Shown: piece after piece, positions 19,416 through 29,759 of the stretch | Numbering within the stretch: the stretch's first letter is position 1 | Layout of the letters: every line of letters begins with the position of its first letter | Assembly (NCBI GenBank): GCA_015680685.1 | Contig: MNCI01021399.1 | Location: 1,308,353 to 1,342,592, forward strand | Reading direction: 5' to 3' | DNA length: 34,240 bases | Source of the DNA: Gnetum montanum | Lineage: Eukaryota; Streptophyta; Gnetopsida; Gnetales; Gnetaceae | Notes under the pieces: model-generated | The model's database searches: none | What the model was told of the DNA's origin: nothing | What the model saw: only the letters and a program-made list of their open reading frames with translations | Position numbers and translations under genes: made by a program

Positions 19416-20984
19416 CCGAGATGGCCCCAGATCCATTTCGGAGGGTATCTGATCCATGTCGGCCACAAGACATTGCAAGATCTCCTCCTCAGTGAGGTTG
19501 GTCCAATTTTCCTCTCCTAGGTTAGTGCTTGCTGCAACCTTCCCCTTTTCCATGACTATCCATCTAGGTGGTCTTGGGGAAAAGGTGGAGATGGTGGTCT
19601 CCTTGACAAGTAGGTTCACCTTTCTTTTAGGAGACTCACTTACCGTCACCTATTGCATAAATCTCTCATAAGAACTAGAAGTACAAATGATGTTAATAAA
19701 TAGCCTAAGGGTATGTGATTCAACAACAGCATCCCGATACTATTTACGATAGGTGGCAATTTCCATCTTATACATATGTTTATGATTTTTCTATGCCTGT
19801 TCCCATTCGTAAACCTTTCTATTGTAGTCTTTCCAGTCTTGGTTCTTCTATGCTAGGAGGTCCATCTACATGTGTTATTTAATAATTTTGTGATTGGCCA
19901 CATTATTGTTCCATATGACTGTCTAGTATCTGGCATAGTCGATCATAGTCAAACGCCAACTACCATCGCAAGTATTGTAGGCCAATAGAAACTCATATCT
20001 AGATCAGAGATCCTCCATCTCCATGGTTAGGTTAGTCTTCTCTTTCTTGAGTTTTTGTACCCTCTTCCAAAGGTCTTCATTCACACTCCTACACTCCCAT
20101 AAGAAGCATGCTAAGTACAACGCAATTTACTTGCTTCATCGTAAATGTGATGAGGTACTTTAGTCATCTCTAGCAGAAGTTTGAGCATAACATTAACCTT
20201 AACAGCCTATCAAGGGTTCCACTTAAGATGGGAGGCTTCCATGTATGGAAGAATGTTAGTCATAGTGACACAAAAAAAAGAGGGAGTAACAACTACAAAA
20301 GCCTAAGGTAGTAATTGTAGCATACCGATCTCGAGATCGATCTACTTTAAGCAATCCATCATATCATCGACCACCCCCTCCATGAGGCAAAATTGTTGGG
20401 GGTCTCAGTCCAGGGCTAGAGATGAATTGAGGAAGAAGGATCAGGGGCATCAACAGTGGTATCCACTACACAATAAAACATGTTAGCCATGGTAGAGAGG
20501 ACAACGATGAAGCTAATCACAGAAAAAAAGACATGATAGTGCAAAGCTCCTACCTAGAAAACCCTCAGGGGTGATAGCAGGGGGATTTTCCATCGAGAAA
20601 TTTTCAAGCAATCGGTCAAACTCACTAGCATCCAATTGCAACCCCTCTCGTACCATCTTATCCAAAAGTGTGGTGGCATCCTAGACACTCATCTGTTCTT
20701 TTGGCACCAAAGCACATTTTGCAAAGGAGTCATCAGTAGGGGCCTCTCCCTCATTAGCAGGGGCCTCTTCTTCCATCACTGGGGCCTCTTCTTCCCTCAT
20801 TTTAGTAGGCACCCAACTCCAGGGGCCAAAATTTCATCCTCTTTCCCTTCTTTTTCTTCTGATAAAATATAATCATAGTTAGCAAGATGTTCCAACTTGA
20901 AATAGGTGCTACATTACACCATGTTGTATAGTGTAGCATAACGTAACTAGTGCTACACTAAAAAAATAAGTTTATCATACTCAC

Positions 20985-22033
20985 CAACCAAGGGTTGCAG
21001 CCTATGAACTTTGATCCATAGCTTCTTCTCCCTTTCATCATTTGTGCGAGGAGTCTCCTCAATAGGATGAGACTTCTTATGTTGTAGCCTGGTCATGAAA
21101 TTTTTTGCAATAAGTTGTTCCACCCTTTGGACATTGCCTGTGTTGATGGGATGCACTCTTCTATTTTGTCCCAACTACAAAAGGTATGCCCCACCCAATC
21201 CTTTGTCATTGTCGAAAGTAATTCCCTGATAGCTTCTGAGGGATCTTGGGATCGGGTGGTGTGGAAAACCTGGTAGATCCATGACTTCAATATCTGGCTA
21301 TGATCTTGCTATACTCAAGCATTATTTTTGCAGACTACTAGGAATTCCGCAAAGCATCATAGGCAAGCTATAAAGAATGGGTAATGCACATTGAAATAGG
21401 ACTCAAGCTTCTTGCGAATCTTGACCATTTCAGCACACAAGCTTTCACAAAGGTATCGAGCCAAGATGTAATAGGTTCCTTCTTCCATGACCTCCCTCAT
21501 TATCCAAGCCTACTCCACTCCAAAGATTTTTCCTTGGGAGAGTAGCTTAGAGAAAGCACAAGCATGGAAGATAGGATAAATCATTTCGGCCACCACCAGC
21601 TTGACCTTGTGAATGTAAATCCCCTTTCTGTCCTTAGCCGTCCCTAACCATTCCTTAATATCCACCTGATGGGTCACATCTTTCTTAGATTTTTCTCCTA
21701 TATGGAGACCATCAGAGGGAACATCAAAAAGCTCTACAAATATTTGATCATTAATTTCAAATATCACTTGCACATTGTGAACATGTGTGTAGAAGCGATC
21801 AACCTTCTCGGTGAAGGAATCGACTAGGTAAAGCATTTCTACAATTAGAACATTTAGATGTATAGCCAAAATTTAGTTCATGAGCCTAGCCTCCTAAATG
21901 TTATGAACAAGGGTGGCTGGGGCCCCATGGTAGATCCAACACTGAGTCTCTTCCACCTCCCCATACTTGAAGAAGAGGTTGGTTTCATCATGCTCGAAGG
22001 TGATCACAGTGACCTCTTGGGACTCCTTCACTA
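20985..22033 (-). pseudogene. Exon 4 of the antisense gene, copy 2
   Basis: It begins after the TTGCAG acceptor with VKESQEVTVITFEHDETN, then LFFKYGEVEETQCWIYHG. After two stops comes a 119-codon open stretch (21,869-21,510) with FYTHVHNVQVIFEIND, VELFDVPSDGL, IKEWLG and MIYPIFHACAFSKLL. Past the TAG it continues AWIMREVMEEGT, AEMVKIRKKLESYFNVHY and WIYQVFHTTRSQDPSEAI; a frameshift near 21,120-21,170 leads to KLWIKVHRLQPLVG. It is 1,049 bases, the same as copy 1. It looks like the central globular domain. Confidence 0.75.
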
Positions 22034-22139
22034 CTGCAATAGTTAAAAACAAACAAAAAAAAGAGGGTTAGCAAAAAAACAAAAAATGAAGGCACATCAT
22101 CACTCAAACACACAAGAATAAATCCATGGTCTAACATAC
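22034..22139 (-). other. Intron 3 of the antisense gene, copy 2
   Basis: On the minus strand the donor is CCTA|GTATGT. The 3' part is an unusually long pyrimidine run (C/T with few A/G) ending AACTATTGCAG. Splicing gives an in-frame join (LFKP-I-VKESQ). The copy 1 counterpart, 6,781-6,886, has the same 106-base length but a destroyed acceptor. Confidence 0.75.
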
Positions 22140-22979
22140 TAGGTTTGAATAGCATAGGAAATGGTGGAAGTTCCACCAGAACATCTTCGACAGTAATCGG
22201 TCGATGTGATTCTCATTTGGTATCCAACTAGCCAACTTCCTTACACTTCTCATAGAATTTGGAATAATTGTTTGGATAGGTTTTGAAATCAAACCCAAGT
22301 TGTTCTATAACACTAGCATGCACGTTCCCAGTGGAAGAGAACTCTTGCAGAGCTATTTGCGCTACCACCAATGCATCTGTGTCACCATGAAGATCACCTT
22401 CATCAATGTAAAACTTGGTAACATACAAAAATAAAATAAGCGTCTTTGTCTAGTGTAAGGAAAATCATACAGCACATTAGAATACCTTCACAAAACTTAC
22501 CCACCAACATAGTAAATGGTTCCAAGTGGGTTCTAAAAGCAAGTGCCCATGTGACGGGCAACATATAGCATGTTGTATAAATGATAGCATTTGTACTTAG
22601 GCATGTCCCAGATCCAACTTAAGAACCTCAAGCCCCTAGGGTTCTAGTTGGATCCTCCTACCCCTTTTCCCTTGATTGATCCATCAGCCAAAAACTTTAG
22701 AATATCTCAGTTTGCCCCGGACAACAATGTTTCTATAATTGCAGCCATTATCTCGACTGATAAGTGTAACCACATGATCACACTAAAATGGTGAAGGAGG
22801 AACTATAAGAAATCCCATGCACCCCCCAGAACCAAACCACCTACTACCCCACATGTGCATGGGGAGGAGCAATGTTAGCCACAAGTTCACTGAGGCAACA
22901 AAAAACTCCTACAAGTTCAAGGACAATCAAGATAGGCTTAAACATGACCCTGCATGACAAAACACCCAAATGTTAGCAT

Positions 22980-23810
22980 TATGTTCAAATGATGATTACT
23001 GATATAGCATAGCATGACCATTTTTTTACATGTAGCATAGCGTGATCCTCCAGTTACAAATTTTTCTTTAGCATGAAGCAATAAGTCCCCCATAAAACAG
23101 GATTAAACATTGCAGGAAGCGTAACAAAGTATCACCTATAGCATAGCATAGCCATCAAGCCCCATGTAGCATAACAATAGTGGGTGTACCCCATGGTAAT
23201 AGTTACGTGGTACACAGCACAACATAATAGACATTCAGCGTAATAGTTACACTTCTGCATAAAGGTGACAACTACACTACATGCAGCATAGCAAGTCGAA
23301 TGCACGACATGTAACGTAGTTAATGAACAAGTGCAAGTAGACATGTAACAATGTAACAAATAGGCCACTATAATAGTCATTGTAGCGTAGCAAATTTGGA
23401 AGTATAGTAAATTTAATGCCGTAGTAGCATTACAAGTTTAATAGTGTAGCAATGTGATAGACTGCCAACATAACAGCCTAAGGGCTTCACAACATAACAA
23501 CTTAGTGTAAAAAGCAACAAAATTATTACAGAGTTAACAGCACAGATGAAAAAGAATTCACAGTGCCCCTATTGTCCCAATCCTATAGCACGAAATAGCT
23601 CGTGGTACGCTACGCCAAATATATGTCATGCTGCCAAAAAATTTGGCAAGCAAACAAACCTCTCTAAGAGCGATACGCTACATCGAGCGAGCATTACGCC
23701 ACCTAGAACTACCCAGAACCCCTATGAGAATGTAGTCACCATTTTTAGCAATAGTGGCCAGGGTGGTACCGTATGCAGCCGTAGCATAGCACCCATATGG
23801 TTGTTGTGAA
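22980..23810. repeat. GTAGCATAGC-word-rich segment in intron 1 of the antisense gene, copy 2
   Basis: Words such as TAGCATAGC, GTAGCGTAGC, TGTAGCATAAC and CATAACA recur dozens of times without a fixed period. Intron 1 is 1,013 bases here against 510 in copy 1, and this material fills the difference. Similar words occur in the A LTR U3 (13,260-13,640), intron 4 of copy 2 (20,895-20,955) and around 24,110-24,340. Confidence 0.7.
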
Positions 23811-24220
23811 TAGGTAGTGGCAAGCATGGCATAGAAGACAAAACTACAATAAAAAAAGTGGTAATGGTTGCAAAAATTACAACAATAATAGTAATGATAA
23901 TCTAACCTGATATGTCACCTAACATATTACATAATGAAAATGAGGGTAGCATAATGACTTACTGGGCAGATGGAGCCTCCTCCTGCATCTCAACGCATGT
24001 CTTAGAGAGGCTTTCCAGAGTCTACTTCACCTCTTCTACCTTGGCAAGTCCCCTATGCTTACATTCACCTTTGCATACCATTTCTTTGCTCACAAATCAG
24101 TCATACCAATTGCTATGCTACGCCTGCTTGCTCTCTCTCCCTGTTCAATCATGCTACGCTCGAAGTATGGGCCCTGTGCTCTGACAATGAAAATGAAAAT
24201 TTTACCAGGGGGTAATCCCC

Positions 24221-24228
24221 TATTTATA
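24221..24228 (-). promoter_or_regulatory. TATA box of the antisense gene, copy 2
   Basis: The minus strand reads TATAAATAGGGG, a near-perfect plant TATA box, 140-147 bases upstream of the exon 1 ATG at 24,081. Copy 1 has a TATA-like word at the equivalent position. It would drive transcription opposite to the element's own promoter. Confidence 0.6.
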
Positions 24229-24369
24229 GCTAACACAATAAAAACTTATCATTTAAATACCCCGAGTAATGCGGGATACCCTGCAACATAGTGCTACTAT
24301 AGCAAAGTCCCACTGCATCATTACACTTGTCGGTAGCATAGTAAGTGGGCCCACCAAATTTTTAAACTC

Positions 24370-24640
24370 ATTAATGGTATGCTAAGACCTTAAAATAGCA
24401 ATCTTGATTTACATAATATTACATGGTTATGATCCGCAAAGACCTTAAACTAGCAATGTTAGCCTACAGCATAGCCTAGTCACAATCCGCAAAGACCTTA
24501 AACTAGTAATACCAACCTACAATTAAACTCGTTAGCGGTTTGCCATGACCTTAAACTATCAATTTCAGCATTAATTTTATATCTTAGACCAAATTTTATA
24601 TCATTATAGTCTACCAAGACCTTAAACTGGCAACTTCGGT
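24370..24640 (+). repeat. AAGACCTTAAACTAG motif cluster before RT, copy 2
   Basis: Five units of the form CCGCAAAGACCTTAAACTAGCAA recur about every 50-60 bases. The cluster lies between the antisense promoter and the pol acceptor site. The best preserved repeats of the whole family are here. Confidence 0.75.
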
Positions 24641-24742
24641 TTGCAAACTTTGCATAGTAATTGAGAACCATCTCATGTTGCATTGTTGCTTTACAAACAT
24701 TCATTACATGCTATTACTATAAACAAGTATCACTTGACTCAA

Positions 24743-24766
24743 CTTTTTTTTCTCTTATTATTTTAG
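24743..24766 (+). other. Sense-strand splice-acceptor-like site before pol, copy 2
   Basis: A long T/C tract ending CTCTTATTATTTTAG|GT lies 11 bases before the pol ATG at 24,778. The copy 1 partner ends at 8,900 with the same spacing. It is the 3' end of a possible sense intron that would contain the whole antisense gene. Confidence 0.55.
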
Positions 24767-24777
24767 GTTTAAAAAAA

Positions 24778-27700
24778 ATGGCTATGCATGATGATCTTTG
24801 TTCACTTTTGACCTTGACAGGTCCTCATGGCAGGCTTACAAGACACCTAAACTTAGAATCAATAGACTAGGAACCATTTACTCACAACATCGTAGCATCC
24901 CTGGAAACATTCCTAGACTGGCCTGAACATCTGGTCCAAGCCTTAGACTTTGAGGCTAGGGATGTAACTGAGGATCCTCTGGTATAAATCCTAGTAACTA
25001 CCACCAGAGGTGAAATAAAAACCCTAAAAGTTAGCTCTTTATTACATCTACAAATACACAAAGACATCTCAAAAGTTCTCCATGAAAATGTTAAAGTCTT
25101 TGCATGGTCATACGATGACATGTTGAGCCTAGACCTACATCTCATACAACATAACATTATCTTAGATCTACATGTCAAGGAAATCAAGTAAAAAGCTTGT
25201 AAAATCAAACTAAAAATTGCACTAGTTGTACCTGATGAAATCACCAAGCTTTATCAAGCTGGTTTCATTTGGGCAATTGATTACATGGAATGGATGTCGA
25301 ACATCATTGTAGTTTCTAATAAAATGGGAGGTATACAAATTTGTATAGACTTTTGAGATTTGAACAAAGCAATGATTAAGGATGATTTCCCATTACCAAG
25401 CATTGATCAAATCATAGACACTATGACTGGTCATGCCTTACTATCCTTCATGGATGGGTTTTCAGGCTATAACCAAATCCATATAAACCCAGAGCATCAA
25501 TTTTCAACCACCTTCATGACCCCTTGGGGAACTTTTTGTTATACAATGATGCCTTTCAGACTCAAGAACACTAGAGCAACCTACCAACGAGTAATGACGT
25601 ATATTTTTATTAACTACCTCTTGGAGAGATTAAACGATTACATGGATGACATAGCAGTCATGTCTAAAGAAACTATTAATCATCCCAATGACCTAGATGT
25701 AGTCCTCAAATGTTGTTACAAGCATGACTTGCCTCTCAACCCAAGGAAATGTGTTTTCAGAGTTAAAATCAAATGCATGCTAGGGTTTGTAGTGTTAGAG
25801 GTAGGGATACAAGTGGACCTTGACAAAGTTAAGGCCATTGTTAACCTAGCACTGCCTACCAATCTTAAAGAATTGCATGGGTTGCAAGGCAAAATACAGT
25901 TTATCAGGAGGTTTATCATGAGGTTGACAGATAAGTTACACCCCATGCAACATCTGCTCAAGAAGGGGATCAACTTTGAATGGATAGAATAATGTCAACA
26001 AGATTTTGATAACCTAATAAAGAGCTTTTGCACCTCCCAACTATTTACCCACAATAGAGAGATAAGCCTTTCTACATCTACCTTACCACCTCAAATACAT
26101 CTATTGTAGCATTGTTATGTTAGAAAAAAGATGATGGCTCTGAAATCCAAGTTTATTACTTGAGCCATGCATTAATAGCTTATGAGACAAAGTATAACAA
26201 AGTAGAAATAAATTGTCTCACCCTAGTATTTGCACTAAAAAAGTGAAGACATTACCTGTTTCATAACAAGGTCAACATCATATGCAAGAGCAACATACTT
26301 TGGGCTATCACAACATACTTTTCCGAGAGTAGTAGGATAGCCCAATGGAAAGCTATAACGGTGGAATTCGATTTACATTATGTAGCCAAATCATCAACAA
26401 AGGGTTAATCAATAGTCATATAGCTTACAACTTCACTTGTTGATGATTAGGAAATAATAGAACTTGAATTCCTAGATGAACACATCAATAGCCTAAGCCC
26501 AGTCCCACCTAATTTTGAAGTAACTTTACATTTTGATGGCACTTCAACCACACGAGGTGGAAGCGCTACCATAGTTATTACATTTCCCTCTGGGAAAATC
26601 CAATCCTTTGCATATCTCTTTACATTCCTTTATACAAATAATGTAGCTAAGTATGAAGGACTCCTTAGGGGTCTCTTAGCAACCCAAGAATTAAAGATCC
26701 AACATTTGACAGTTTGGGGAAATTTCCAACTAGTTATCAATCATATTACCAAAGTCTATGCTTGTAAAGCTTTACACTTATAGCCTTATTGTGACTTGGC
26801 TAAGGCTTTACTGAAATAATTTACAATGTTAGACATCCAACACATGCCTCACAATGAGAACACCGTAGCAGATGCACTAGCCACTAAATGTGTTGCCACA
26901 CATGTTTGCAACTTTTCCCACTTCGATAATAGAATGCATAGATCCTATTAATCAAGTGGTACACATCGTAGTTTTCAATGCAACAGATATCCAAGAATGG
27001 TATGCAAACATTAAAGCCTACCTTCAACAAGGTGAACCCCCACACGGCTTGACCTCCACTCAAAAGGATGCAATCCGAAAGAGAGCCCAGAAATATGCCC
27101 TTATAGGGGATAACACCTTATGTAAACGCTCCTTTGATGGGATATTGTTAATTTGCATTAATAGGGAAGAAGCACATGAAATTGTTAATGAAGTCCATGA
27201 AGGGCTATGTGGAGGACACATAGCCCCTAGGACTATGGCAGCAAAAATCATATGCCTAGGGTACTACTAGCCTTGCATTGAATCAGATTGCATTGCCAAA
27301 GTTAGGATGTGTTATGTATGTCAACGTCATGCAAATCTCATACACGTCTCGCCTACTGAGTTGCATCCTACATAGATCACATGGCCATTCCAATGTTGGG
27401 GACTAGGCATCATAGGACCCATCATACCCAAGTCTTCCATAGGTCATAGCTTCATCATCACCATGACTGAATATTTCAAAAAATGGATGGAGGCTATTCC
27501 CCTAAGGAAAACTAAATCTCAACAGGTTTGCCACTTCATCTTGGATATTATAGTAATGAGGTTTGGTCTTTCCATAACCATTGTGATAGATAATGGGCCA
27601 CAATTTAGTAGCATGGAAACCAAAACCTTTTGCAACAACCGTGGCATCAAGCACTCCTTTTCATTGCCATATTACCCATAGGAAAATGATCAAGCAGAGG

Positions 27701-28238
27701 CAAAAAACAAAGCCATAATCAACCTAATCAAAAATATGATTAGTAGTAGTAAGAGGCAATGGCATGCAAAAATCCTCTATGTGTTGTGGACCTTCCATAT
27801 GATGTGCAGAACAACCACAGGTAAGACTCCCTACAACCTTGTTTATGGATCTGAAGTAGTGTTACCTCTTGAACTATAGGTTCCATCACTTTGAATGATC
27901 CTTTCAAATTTTTTGGATGAGGCTCAGAACAATGAGTCAAGGATCATTGATCTTGATTCCATAGATGAGGAGCATGCTCAAACACTCAGCTCCATCGCAT
28001 GATACCAGGACAAGAAATGACAAAAGCACCACTACAATCTACATCAACAGTCGATCAAAAAAGGGACCTAGTCCTCAAGGCTATTCATGAACATGTAAAC
28101 AAGTTCTTAGCTAACTGGGAAGGCCCATTCATAGCCACAAAAGCCTATGAGAATAGGGCCTTTAAACTAGTTGATATGCATGGCAACAAGTTCGCAAATC
28201 CTATCAACCATTTGTATCTCAAGCCATACGATGTCTAA
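24778..28238 (+). pseudogene. pol: pol remnant, copy 2 (RT, dual RNase H, integrase)
   Basis: One main frame runs from ATG 24,778 to beyond 27,960 with many stops, then shifts before the final ORF ending at 28,238. RT spans about 25,200-25,930: KDDFPLPSIDQIIDTMTGHALLSFMDG, PWGTFCYTMMPFRLKNT, and an active site of NDYMDDIAV, i.e. YMDD where copy 1 has YVDD. RNase H is at about 26,055-26,405. A second RNase H at 26,520-26,890 has DGTSTTRGG, NNVAKYEGL and VWGNFQLVI, with its E and a D altered (AEYE to AKYE, GDS to GNF). Integrase is at about 26,960-28,238. The pol proteins would reverse-transcribe and integrate the element. This copy is inactive. Confidence 0.86.
26960..28238 (+). pseudogene. 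Integrase remnant, copy 2
   Basis: The N-terminal zinc-binding region is complete: VHEGLCGGH supplies the two His and MCYVCQRH the two Cys. In the core the first catalytic Asp is Gly (GLGIIGPI where D-I-I-G-P is expected). The second is present (VIDNGPQFSS), and the Glu sits in ENDQAEAKNKAI just after a stop at 27,679. TGKTPYNLVYGSEVVLPLEL follows, and the C-terminal domain has GDLVLKAIH..., NWEGPF and HLYLKPYDV. Stops and a frameshift near 27,990 break it. There is no chromodomain. Confidence 0.83.
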
Positions 28239-28274
28239 CGTAAGGGATTACAGTGAGTACAGAATAAGGTTAGA

Positions 28275-28560
28275 CAAACATCTACTATGATGTAAAACTG
28301 GCATAGCTTGTTCGCTATGATGTTAAACTGGCATAACATGTCCTTGGGCTATGACATAAAACTGGCACCCACAGCATGGTTCACTATGATCCTAAACTGG
28401 CCCATCCACCATCCACTATGTCGATAAACTAGTGTAGCAGTTGGCTAAGACCTTAAACTAGAACAACAGTCTACTAGGACCTTAAACTAGCATATCATGT
28501 TCTACTAGGATCTTAAACTAGTACATCTAATGGTCTACCAAGATCTTAAACTAGGTTCGC
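28275..28560 (+). repeat. TAAACTGGC/TTAAACTAG motif cluster after integrase, copy 2
   Basis: Nine or so units such as CTATGATGTAAAACTGGC, ACTAGGACCTTAAACTAG and CCAAGATCTTAAACTAG, spaced roughly 30-45 bases. It is the counterpart of 11,580-11,965. Confidence 0.75.
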
Positions 28561-29759
28561 AGTGCAACGCCCCTTGCTCACATCCATGACCCAACAAACA
28601 AGCCAGCGTGCACACTCTCAAATGCCCTGGACACCACAGGGCAAGGCGTTGCAGTTCATGACATTAATAAAACACCATCTAGAACATATGCAATGCCATC
28701 ACCCATGGCAACTTGCTAATCTTCCAAAGATGTTGTTTGACATCTTGCTGATCTTTCAGAGCTATCGCTACCACAGCCACTCATCCTAGTGATAGTAGTC
28801 AGCACTTGCTGCTAGAGTTCTAGTAATATTGTGGCCTAACCACAAGTGTGTCACCCTCTAGCCCTTGACATCATCTGAACCACAAGGACGTCTAGCTATC
28901 ATGCTTCTTACCTTGTAGCTAGACTGCATGATGTTTTCCTTGGGCAAGGAATCCTAAGCACTTGCATCACCACCACTCCTAGCCTCTTCAATGCTAACCT
29001 TTCTAGCCTACCACTATCAAAACCACTACTAGCCTTCCTACTTTAGACATTGCACACCTCAGCAACAGTACTCACTACTTCAGCGATGTCTTGAGCAAGC
29101 AGAACTTTACTCTCACTTCACTTTATGGTTGTTTTCTTCTGGTTTTCTCTCTATTGTGTTTACAGGATATAGGCCAAGATGCCATCATTCATAGATGTGT
29201 TTCGCTAGGAGAGCAAGACACTACACTATTCTGAAGTGATCACTTCAACTAGCTTGGCTACCTGGGAGTGCACATCCTACCCTCCTTCTCAACCAACTCG
29301 ACCTCGTTTCTTATACTTGTAGTTTTTCACATCCCCTTTACAAGCTTTCCCAATGCATATAAAGCCCTCCCACATGCTTGACTACCAAGTCCATGATGAT
29401 CGTAACACAACTCGCCTCATGGGAAGCATCTATAGGTAAGTCAAATCTCCACATGGATGTAACAAAATTAATCTTGGAGAGGAAACACCTATCCTGGAAC
29501 AACAAAGTTTTTTACAGGTGAATGTGGCTGAATAGCAAAAGAAAAGCATAAAAATACTAAAGAGTAGAAAATCTTAAAAAACCCTAGCTATTTCAAAAAT
29601 ACCATCTCTAAGCACTCTAATGAGAGGTCAAACTTCAATGAAGAAAGATGTCCATGCACGCCGACTCCCTCACAAGCACTCCAATGAGGGATCATGCTAT
29701 GTTACATCTTTTCCTTCTGTTGCCACATTTGGCCATTTCATGAAGTAGGCTTAAATTAG
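28561..29759 (+). other. 3' spacer of copy 2 and its lost right end
   Basis: No coding region is supported. It is collinear in patches with copy 1's 3' spacer up to about 29,450. GTGTTTACAG|G at 29,165 matches the acceptor-like site of copy 1. At 29,600-29,690 a short unit (GCACTCTAATGAGAGGTCA, then GCACTCCAATGAGGGATCA) is duplicated. No polypurine tract or LTR follows. Confidence 0.6.

Larger units (their letters stand above)
19266..24081 (-). pseudogene. Antisense 8-exon gene, copy 2 (protein not recognised)
   Basis: Exons on the minus strand: 24,081-23,963; 22,949-22,501; 22,413-22,140; 22,033-20,985; 20,858-20,554; 20,465-20,326; about 20,235-19,416; 19,328-19,266. Splice sites read GTAAGT (introns 1, 2, 7), GTATGT with a long pyrimidine tract and TTGCAG (intron 3), GTGAGT/TATCAG (intron 4), and GTAAGT/TTATGCAG (intron 7). 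Exon 1 to 2 joins in frame. Total is about 3.2 kb of coding sequence, roughly 1,070 codons. Blocks: KPILIVLELVGVFCCL; DEGDLHGDTDAL; ETQCWIYHG; VELFDVPSDGL; EMVKIRKKLESYFNVHY; an EEEAP repeat (exon 5); a coiled coil starting WECRSVNEDLWKRVQKLKKE (exon 7). There is no transmembrane segment or catalytic motif I trust. Several stops, for example 24,022, 22,846 and 21,510, make it inactive. The F-x-V-x-GLP-like pattern in exon 4 faintly recalls plant retroelement accessory ORFs, but this is weak. Confidence 0.78.
14609..29700 (+). mobile_element. Copy 2: degenerate Ty3/gypsy (Tat/Ogre-like) element, no 3' LTR seen
   Basis: It begins with the A LTR (13,154-14,608) and primer binding site, then leader, gag (15,456-17,257), protease (17,820-18,712), antisense gene (19,266-24,081), pol (24,778-28,238) and a 3' spacer. 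Collinearity with copy 1 fades after about 29,450, and neither a polypurine tract nor an A LTR follows, so the right end has been lost. The 29,700 boundary is approximate. Integrase is more complete than in copy 1. Confidence 0.85.

Noticed and set aside
24370-24640. CRISPR array, because of regularly spaced repeats
   Set aside because: Units are degenerate, the spacing is variable, and the setting is a plant retrotransposon with spliceosomal introns.
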